From Gigantopelta aegis (Eukaryota; Mollusca; Gastropoda; Neomphalida; Peltospiridae): a DNA stretch of 64,000 nt. This document shows, one piece after another, positions 57,364 to 64,000 of this stretch (positions are counted from its first letter, which is position 1; every line of letters starts with the position of its first letter). The stretch is taken from the NCBI RefSeq assembly GCF_016097555.1, contig NC_054706.1:53457793-53521792 (forward strand). The letters run 5' to 3'. The position numbers were made by a program, and so were the translations under genes. Below the pieces are notes generated by a model, which saw only the letters and a list, made by a program, of their open reading frames with translations, was not told the DNA's origin and did no database searches.

Positions 57364-57500
57364 TTCCCCACAGACAGGACAGCACGGCCTTTGATATGCC
57401 AGACATGAAGTACTGTTTCGGACAAGAAAAAACCCCAACAAGAAATGGGTCCACCGATGAGAATTTGACCTAAGCACCTCAAACGAGCAACCTATCGACC
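57225..57500 (-). mobile_element. SINE family C relic with internal (TA)n
   Basis: GAAAACCTGCTAG / TTTTTCCATTAGCAGCAAG, then about 40 TA units (57284-57361), then CCCACAGACAGGACAGCACG and ATGGGTCCACCGATGAG. The TA tract replaces the normal GATCTTTTATATGCACC. Confidence 0.8.
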
Positions 57501-57502
57501 AA

Positions 57503-57960
57503 GCTTGATGGTACTAATCCAAATAACTTCTGGCTGGGTTAAAGTTTGAGGTGCACCGGATTTTTGATAGAGAAGTTAACACCACAAGTCCTGTGATTGG
57601 TGATAAATGTGAGTGTGTTGGTTGTAAAAAAAAATAGTTTCATCTGGGCAAAAAGGTGTATACCATTTTATTTCAACTAGTACAAATATGTCAAGTAGCC
57701 CTTTGCTTGAAACATGTATGGGGTACCTGTAAAAAAAAAAAAAAAGTACTCAGATTTTGTGCGGAACTAGGGTAGTCGTAGACGCTACCCGTTATTTCTG
57801 AAGTGAGCAGCTTGACCCGCAATTTTTTCTGATCCATTTTAAGGGTGGGGGTGGCAGTATTTGTATCCGTGGTGTTTATTTCGATTGATACGCTGCAGGT
57901 AGGCGTTTTAGCCACACATGTTACTATTGTCGTCTATGGGATTTGATTTGATAGTATACA
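57503..57960 (-). repeat. Dispersed repeat G, copy 3
   Basis: Includes both the part seen at 1-190 and the part seen at 15010-15290, so it is the longest copy and shows that those two fragments belong to one family. Confidence 0.7.
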
Positions 57961-58014
57961 CCCTGACGAGTTGTTAACCACATAATAAAACTTCAAAGAA
58001 CATATAGAACTTGA

Positions 58015-58160
58015 ACTTGGTGCTTGTGATGATGGTAATGTAGTAATGCTTGTGATGATGGTAATGTAGTAATGCTTGTGATGATGCTAATGTAGTAATG
58101 CTTGTGATGATGCTAATGTAGTAATGCTTGTGATGATGGTAATGTAGTAATGCTTAATAT
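58015..58160. repeat. 27 bp tandem repeat, about five units
   Basis: GCTTGTGATGATGGTAATGT / AGTAAT repeated. Confidence 0.95.
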
Positions 58161-58207
58161 ATCCAATGAAGGCTCAAGTACACTGACCGGGGGACACAGT
58201 CCAGAAA

Positions 58208-58457
58208 TGGCTATTTCTCGTTCCAGCCAGTGCTCCACAACTGGTGTAATAAAGGCCGTGGTATGTACTATCCTGTCTGTGGGGTGGTGCATATAAAAGA
58301 TCCCTTGATGCTAATCGAAAAGAGTAGCCCATGAAGTGGCGACAGCGGGTTTCGTCTCTCAATATCTGTGTGGTCCTTAACCATATGTCTGACGCCATAT
58401 AACCGTAAATAAAATGTGTTCAGTGTGTCGTTAAATAAAACACTTCCTTCCTTCAGT
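58208..58457 (+). mobile_element. SINE family A, 5'-truncated
   Basis: GGCTATTTCTCGTTCCAGCC to TTAAATAAAACACTTCCTTC. Confidence 0.9.
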
Positions 58458-58643
58458 CCAGAATTCTGGGCTGCCTCTTCAGGACAGAACATTTATGCAT
58501 CCAAAATGAAGACTATTTGGGTTCCGAGATTTTAAACGAGTCAAAACCAATTATATATATTGTTTGTATTTATTTCGTGACATGTAAAATGTATTTTTAA
58601 ATCTGTATAAATAAACATTGAAATAAAAACTTTTTACGCACAA

Positions 58644-58644
<1 letters not shown>

Positions 58645-58726
<82 letters not shown>
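58645..58726. repeat. (CATA)n(TA)n microsatellite
   Basis: Seven CATA units then about 27 TA units. Confidence 0.95.
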
Positions 58727-58819
58727 CCAGTTGTTGATATTCTAGTAATAAAAACAAATAAAAATGTAAATCGGCATGTTGCATCTATAGATATAGGTAA
58801 TACTGTTTTCGTTCATAAC

Positions 58820-59740
58820 ACAAAATTCTAAACATTTTGATATGTACATTATTTATACAGCACAGGCTTGGCAGTAGATGATGGAGACAAGCTTGTAGAA
58901 AAATAAGACAAGGTGACTTATTTTTGTATTTCTGGTATGTATTAAAAAGATTCCCGACATAGTACCTTTAACTACTGCTGTTTGTAGGCACACTACGATA
59001 TGTAGTGATGTACATAAGGATGAATTACTTGTAGTTCAAGGCATATTGTCACAGACCACTGACCTATTTAATGGTCTAACAAAGTATTACCTGAACAAAA
59101 AAAAATTGATTTGTCCCTACGTGTACTTTATTCAACCATCTTCATAACCACCATACTCCATTTATTAATGACATTTTGTAAAAATAACTGAATTATGGCA
59201 ATGGTCCATAATTCAAAAACTAAAATTGCCGAAAGGGATGACATGGATTTCACTCGATCATGGTTCAGTTAAGGTGATGCAATAGCTAGATTTGGTTTCC
59301 AACAATTAATGAATTTTTATGTATTATCCATTTTTAGAGAAATAAGGTCCTTGAATCCATGACAGTATGCCTTTAAACATTTTTATCTGTACAATATACA
59401 ACACAGGTTCGCAGTAGTTGAAGAAAACTATAGGGAAATAAGACCAGATGACCTGTTTTGTATTTCTGGTATTAAAGAGAATCCTGACATAGCACCTTTA
59501 ACTATTACTCTTTGTAGACATACTGCGATATACAGTGATGCACATAAGGTTGAAGTACTTATATAGTTAAACATTTATGTATATACATTATACAGCACGG
59601 ACTCGGCAGTAGTTAAAGAAAGCAATACAGATACAAGACAAAGATTACCTATTTTGTATTTCTAGTATTAAAAAGAATCCCGACATTGCGCCTTTAACTA
59701 CTGCTGTCTGTAAACACAGTTAGACATGTCCACAACGTTG
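58820..59740 (-). repeat. Chitinase 2 3' end triplicated in tandem
   Basis: Three diverged ~190 bp units (about 58820-59035, 59377-59568, 59569-59735) share TTTTGTATTTCTGGTAT, CCCGACAT.G.ACCTTTAAC, TACTGCTGT.TGTA.ACACA. The third is the real 3' UTR plus the last codons (CVYRQQ-stop) of chitinase 2; in the others the same codons are decayed. MITE F interrupts between units one and two. Confidence 0.75.
59036..59376 (-). mobile_element. MITE F copy 2
   Basis: Reverse copy of 13631-13973: GGCATATTGTCACAGACCAC to ATGACAGTATGCCTTTAA. Confidence 0.85.
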
Positions 59741-59891
59741 GGGTTGTTGCAGGTTCTGAGTCGCGCATCCCACACCTGAGATGGCGAACAGGTCATTGAG
59801 AAATTCCCCCATTCAACACACCAGTAGAATCTGTTACAGTCGGCTGGGTCTGGGTATAAACCTGTCGTCTTTCCGGAACACGAGAAAGGCT
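59698..59891 (-). CDS. Chitinase 2 terminal exon (CBM14)
   Basis: Acceptor TTTTGTTATAG; six cysteines with peritrophin-A spacing, stop TAG at 59698-59700. Confidence 0.95.
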
Positions 59892-62800
59892 CTATAACAA
59901 AACAAAATAGAAGAAGAATTATTTAAAGTGACAGACCCTAGTTTTTAAACACCACGACGTAATTTTCACTATTAGAGCCCTTTTTTCATAACTGAAATGA
60001 GACATCACTTAGATTTTATTGTTTAGATTATCCATTCACGTACATCCGAAATGTTACTGGTCATCCTGGTGTTTCTAATATTACTAAATGCAGTTTTCAC
60101 ATTTTCAAAAGCACACGTATCTCTGAGAAGCTCTAGTTTATTTTTAAGGGTGTTTCAACGTCACAGTCGGTTGTTTCACTCTGTTGTAACTTCATCCAAA
60201 TGTGTTACAGGTTTGTATATTAATCAAATGTAGTGTCTAGTTTCACGGGTTGAAACTAGGGTCTATGACTTTAATACATAGAAATGACACGGTGTATTAG
60301 TTTACAGCTACGCTTTACATAACATTGCTAAAAAAAAGAAGACAGTGTGGAAATATTGTAACTGAATTAGAACCAGCTATATAACGAGCCATCGTGTATA
60401 TAGCAAGAGGAGGGGCGTAGCCCAGTGGTAAAAGCGCTCGCGTGATACGCGGTCGATCTGGGATCGATCCCCATTGGTGGGCTCACATAGGCTATTTCCT
60501 GTTTCAGCCAGTGCACCACGACTAGTATATCAAAGGCCGTGGTATGTGCTATCCGGTCTGTGGGATGGTGCATATAAAAGATGCCATGCTACCAAAGGAA
60601 AAATGTAACGGGTTTCCTCTCAAAGACTATATTATGTTAAAATTATCAAATATTTTATATCCAATAGCCAATGATTAATAAATAAATTAATGTGCTCTAG
60701 ATAGTGGTGGTGTTAAACCAAACAAACTTTAACTTTTATCTCTAAAACTGTCAAAATTACCAAATGTTTAACACACAATAGCCGATGATTTGTAAATCAA
60801 TGTCCTCTAGTGATGTTAAACAAAACAAACTTTAACTTTTATCTCTAAGACTCTAAGTTACCAATGGCGTCGTTAAATAAAACAAATTTTACTAAATTAC
60901 CAAATGTTTGACATCAAATAGCCGATGATTAATAAATCAATGTCCTCTAGTGATGTCGTTAAACAAAAACTTTTTTAAAAGTATATAGCAACTGTCCATT
61001 ATGAGTCCTTTAGTTACATCTCTTATACACACAATATATTGTTTTACCTCTCCCAACAACAATATCAATTTGTGTTTAGTATAAAATGTTATTGGAGCTA
61101 CTGGAAACACAGGATGTACAGAAACACCTTGGATTTATGAAAATTGATAATTTAAGCAACGTGATATATGACGGATGAGAACACCTGATATCATTATTGT
61201 TTTGACAATGATTCATGAAAGCATGTCATCACAGATGTACTTATTTCAATCACATCTGCCCTGTGCTAGTTTTGATTTAGTAAACTAGTCTGAGAGTGGC
61301 TTTCCTCTGGCGGTGCAAGAAGGATGAAATATCCAGTAAAGGATATCTCCAGGAATGTCTGTCCTATAGACGAGACACTAGATAGAGATTCATGGAATCA
61401 ACCACTATCTTGCCAAATGCCCATTCGAGTTACGGCGTTGATCAAGTATTACGGTTTTGTAGCTCAGATTAAGTAATGTTAAGCAAGTATAGTATATAAA
61501 AGTTTAAGTTACGAGTTACACAAAAGCTGTTATAGCTGAACATATTTTGCACGGTCTTAAAAACTAAGGTCAGCTGTTTGAAAGTTCGCCCTGGAATGCT
61601 GTTAAACTATTCATGTCTTCTGTCTGCTCATAAAGATTACATTTGTTGTGCGTGTTTTTGTGTGTCGGGGTTGGGGTGAGGGGGGGTCTATCAATTCACA
61701 AACCTGTAGCACCAGGTCGATTATTAGGACTGGCCGTTGTCGTAAATGTTGTTCTTAATGACGTTGTTGCTGTAGTCGTCGGCGACGTTGTTGAAACTCG
61801 AGTTGACGTCCCGCTGTCTACGTCCACCTCGTTGTCATCCAGGACGTCGATAACAGCCCGTATGAGAGGATACTTCCTGTTTGATGCTGGCGTGCAGACT
61901 TGGTTGAAGTCATCGAGATCCAGAGCCCAAAACATGACGCCGCCGTAGTTGTTAGACTTCAACCATTCTGCCTGGAATAGACATAGTAAAGTCAGTCTTG
62001 GTGACCATTTCTTTAAAAAGGATACCTATATACAATAGGGAACGTTAACGTGGTTTAATTTTTGGTTTTGAAAATCTAAATCAAATACAATATCAGAAGG
62101 TAATGGTAACTGGTTGTACAATATGTTCACTGAAGCATTCCTTTGTTTGGGTGTTGGATTAGGAGGGAAAACACACTGCGTGTATGTACATATGTTTCAA
62201 TAATTTCAATTGATATAAAATAGAAAAAAAAGTATCAGAGGAGCATACTTCTGGACCTTCCAACATTGTGTGAATGAATAAATATTTAAGGACATCCCCA
62301 CCACGGAAATACTGTTGGGAAGGAAGGAAGGAAGGAAATGTTTTATTTCACGACGCACTCAACACATTTTATGTACGGTTATATGGCGTCGGGCATATGG
62401 TTAAGGACTACACAGATATTGAGAGAGGAAACCCGCTGCCGCCACTTCATGGGCTATTATTTTCGATTAGCAGCAAGGGATCTTTTATATGCACCATCCC
62501 ACAGACAGGATAGTACATACCGCGGCTTTTGATATACCAGTCGTGGTGCACTGGCTGGAGCGAGAAATAGCCCAATGGGCCCACCGACGGGGATCGATCC
62601 CAGACCGACCGCGCATCAAGCGAACGCTCTACCACTGGGCTACGTCTCGCCCCCTGCTATTGGGTGTCAAACAAAGATAAATTGCAACATTCTGATCAAA
62701 AATGGAGATCATGGCGTTGTTAGACTTAATATTAAGCTATTAAGCTAACATCTTGCATGGTTCTGTGGATGACCATGACTGTATGTGGAGAGGAAAGTCT

Positions 62801-62956
62801 AGTGTTTTCCCCACTGATTGTATGGATATTTACCTTGATCCGAAGACTCTGTTCGTTGTCGTAGCCGATCCACAGAGATCCCTTGACGTAGTAAGGAACT
62901 TTCTGAACGCCGTCGAACACGACATGGCCACCACCTCGTTTGATATCCAGACATAT
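59698..62956 (-). CDS. Second GH18 chitinase, last three exons (partial, 194 aa)
   Basis: Minus-strand exons 62834-62956, 61704-61971 and 59698-59891 join to 585 nt. They encode ICLDIKRGGGHVVFDGVQKV, PYYVKGSLWIGYDNEQSLRI; then AEWLKSNNYGGVMFWALDLD, DFNQVCTPASNRKYPLIRAV; a Thr/Ser-rich linker (STTSPTTTATTSLRTTFTTT) of about 45 residues; and a CBM14 domain (FSCSGKTTGLYPDPADCNRF, YWCVEWGNFSMTCSPSQVWD, C..., ending CVYRQQ). Exon sizes and phases parallel exons 8-10 of chitinase 1. Upstream exons, including the catalytic one, lie beyond 64000 in this direction; none occur between 62957 and the edge. Expected to be secreted. The linker would be O-glycosylated, as in many chitinases. Confidence 0.9.
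60406..60975 (+). mobile_element. SINE family C with tail repeated three times
   Basis: Head GGGGCGTAGCCCAGTGGTAA, box B GGGATCGATCCCC, body, then AATGTGCTCTAG...TTAAACCAAACAAAC; the tail segment (CAAATGTTT.ACA...AATAGCCGATGATT, CCTCTAGTGATG) occurs twice more to 60975. In the intron between chitinase 2's last two exons. Confidence 0.85.
61180..61480 (+). repeat. Dispersed repeat I, uninterrupted copy
   Basis: TTTAGTAAACTAGTCTGAGA, AAGAAGGATGAAATATCC, GACGAGACACTAGATAGAGA, GGAATCAACCACTATCTTGC. Shows the unbroken form of the element split at 35.0 kb. Confidence 0.75.
61704..61971 (-). CDS. Chitinase 2 exon (equivalent of exon 9 plus linker)
   Basis: Acceptor CTATTCCAG, donor G|GTTTGT, phase 1 out. 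Longer than the paralogous exon (268 versus 178 nt) only by the Thr/Ser-rich linker. Confidence 0.95.
62262..62675 (-). mobile_element. SINE family A inserted in a LINE tail
   Basis: SINE A at 62320-62654 (GGAAGG tail; head CACTGGGCTACGTCTCGCCCC). Left of it is GAATGAATAAATATTTAAGG / CCACGGAAATAC and right of it CTATTGGGTGTCAAACAAAG: the two halves of a reversed LINE 3' tail. Confidence 0.85.
62834..62956 (-). CDS. Chitinase 2 exon (equivalent of exon 8)
   Basis: Acceptor GCATCATAG, donor AAG|GTAAAT; 123 nt, phase 0 at both ends. Confidence 0.95.
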
Positions 62957-63303
62957 CTATGATGCAAGAAAATGCCTGATTGAACACTTGTTACCATTAG
63001 ACCTACAATGACTTTTTCATACTAATTTAGTCAACTTTTACTAAGTTAGTCAACTTTTTTTTTTCTTTCTTATGAACTTAGTCAAGGCTCAAAATTCACT
63101 TTGTGGAGTATGAAGCAATCATTGTTTTCCAGAATGCAAGAAGGGCGCAAATGCTACAAATTGAAAAGCAGTTTTAGAAATTAGTCTCAAATTTCTTTTT
63201 CTTTTTTTAATTTTGTAACAGCAATGTGAAAGACTTGTGACACACGTGGATTAAAAACACATGTTATATTATCGCTTCTGAAAATCAAAATGTACTGTCG
63301 AAC

Positions 63304-63675
63304 TTAAAGGGACGTTCCTGAGTTTGCTGCAGTTTTTAAGATGTTATCGACTAACAGAGACTTTTTAACGATTGTAATTACAAATTTAATATTAGTGGCT
63401 GTATATTAAACATGTTTCTGATCGTTCTAATATTTGTATTAGGTTAAATTACCTTTTATTTCCTAAAATATAGTTTTTTCGTACGTACGAAATTATTTGA
63501 AGACAAAATCCAGTTTGGGCTTCTTAGAAATATTAAGACGGTCATAAACACATTGAATATACAGACACTGATATTCTAAACAAGAAAATATATTTAATAT
63601 GTAAGCTTAATCGTAGAACTATTTTATTAGTCGGAAACATCTTACAATGGAGCAAACTCAGGAATGTCCCTTTAA
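63304..63675. mobile_element. MITE E copy 5
   Basis: TTAAAGGGACGTTCCTGAGT to CTCAGGAATGTCCCTTTAA; both TTAA edges intact. Lies in the chitinase 2 intron (or 5' side). Confidence 0.9.
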
Positions 63676-64000
63676 GATGGAAAGCAAAGCTGCTTCTGAA
63701 GCTGATTATCAGAAAACAATTCGTGCATATTGAGCGGTATTTGTTGCCTATAACCTGTAACCGGGAAAAATAACCTAGATATCTGAGGCGTGTGTCCAAG
63801 ACAACCACCTTTAACCTTCATGAAATTAAATTACAATGAAACTGAATAAAATAAATGTGAGGAAATAATTAATATTAAAATAACAGTGATATGAAAGCAG
63901 GTGTGTGCATTAATTTTAGCAGCAGGTAGGTCTAGACTGTGGCGAACGAAATTTATAGTGGGGTCGAGTCATATTCCCTTGGAAAATACATTGAAATGTG
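63676..64000. other. No gene seen at right edge
   Basis: AT-rich intronic sequence of chitinase 2; no upstream exon recognised. Confidence 0.5.

Noticed and set aside
63000-63300. Search for a chitinase 2 exon 7 equivalent (WWHKAGMPKNKI-type)
   Set aside because: No minus-strand frame up to 64000 shows the GMATYGRTF or MTYDFHG motifs, so the remaining exons must be outside the window.

Overview
This window is animal genomic DNA, most likely from a mollusc (probably a gastropod). It has spliced genes with GT..AG introns, GH18 chitinases with peritrophin-type chitin-binding domains, many tRNA-headed SINEs, TTAA-flanked MITEs, LINE fragments, a Tc1-type transposon, and long (CA)n, (TA)n, (GA)n and (TTCA)n tracts. 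No bacterial-style operon is present. All calls come from reading the sequence; no database was searched.

Layout. 0-9 kb: pieces of a LINE (ORF1 and the ORF2 endonuclease, minus strand) split by a CA-rich block, then a decayed Tc1 element lying between inverted copies of another repeat. 10-20 kb: SINEs and three diverged copies of a locus for a 74-residue single-pass membrane protein. Two copies are intact (14.1 and 19.2 kb). The third has lost its front and carries its terminal segment as about nine units spaced 96 bp. 21-29 kb: nested SINEs and a four-exon gene for a 108-residue type I membrane protein. 31.3-43.2 kb: a complete ten-exon secreted chitinase on the plus strand, its introns filled with MITEs, SINEs, a LINE fragment and an inverted Penelope-type end carrying a hammerhead ribozyme. 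43-59 kb: mostly repeats, but at 47.4-48.7 kb there is a small minus-strand gene with a TATA box, a PIP-box protein and a histone-type 3' stem-loop; a LINE has inserted at its TATA box. 59.7-64 kb: the last three exons of a second chitinase on the minus strand, tail-to-tail with the first and running out of the window.

The two chitinases are clearly paralogues: matching exon 8 (123 nt) and identical intron phases. They differ in the linker before the chitin-binding domain, Thr/Ser-rich in the second and almost absent in the first. Both would be secreted and bind and cut chitin in digestion, immunity or shell/cuticle remodelling.

The items most worth following up are the hammerhead ribozyme in the Penelope-type inverted repeat, the PIP-box gene with a histone 3' end, the array made from a membrane-protein gene segment, tandem arrays that begin exactly at splice donors, and SINE families that exchange heads and tails around one shared body.
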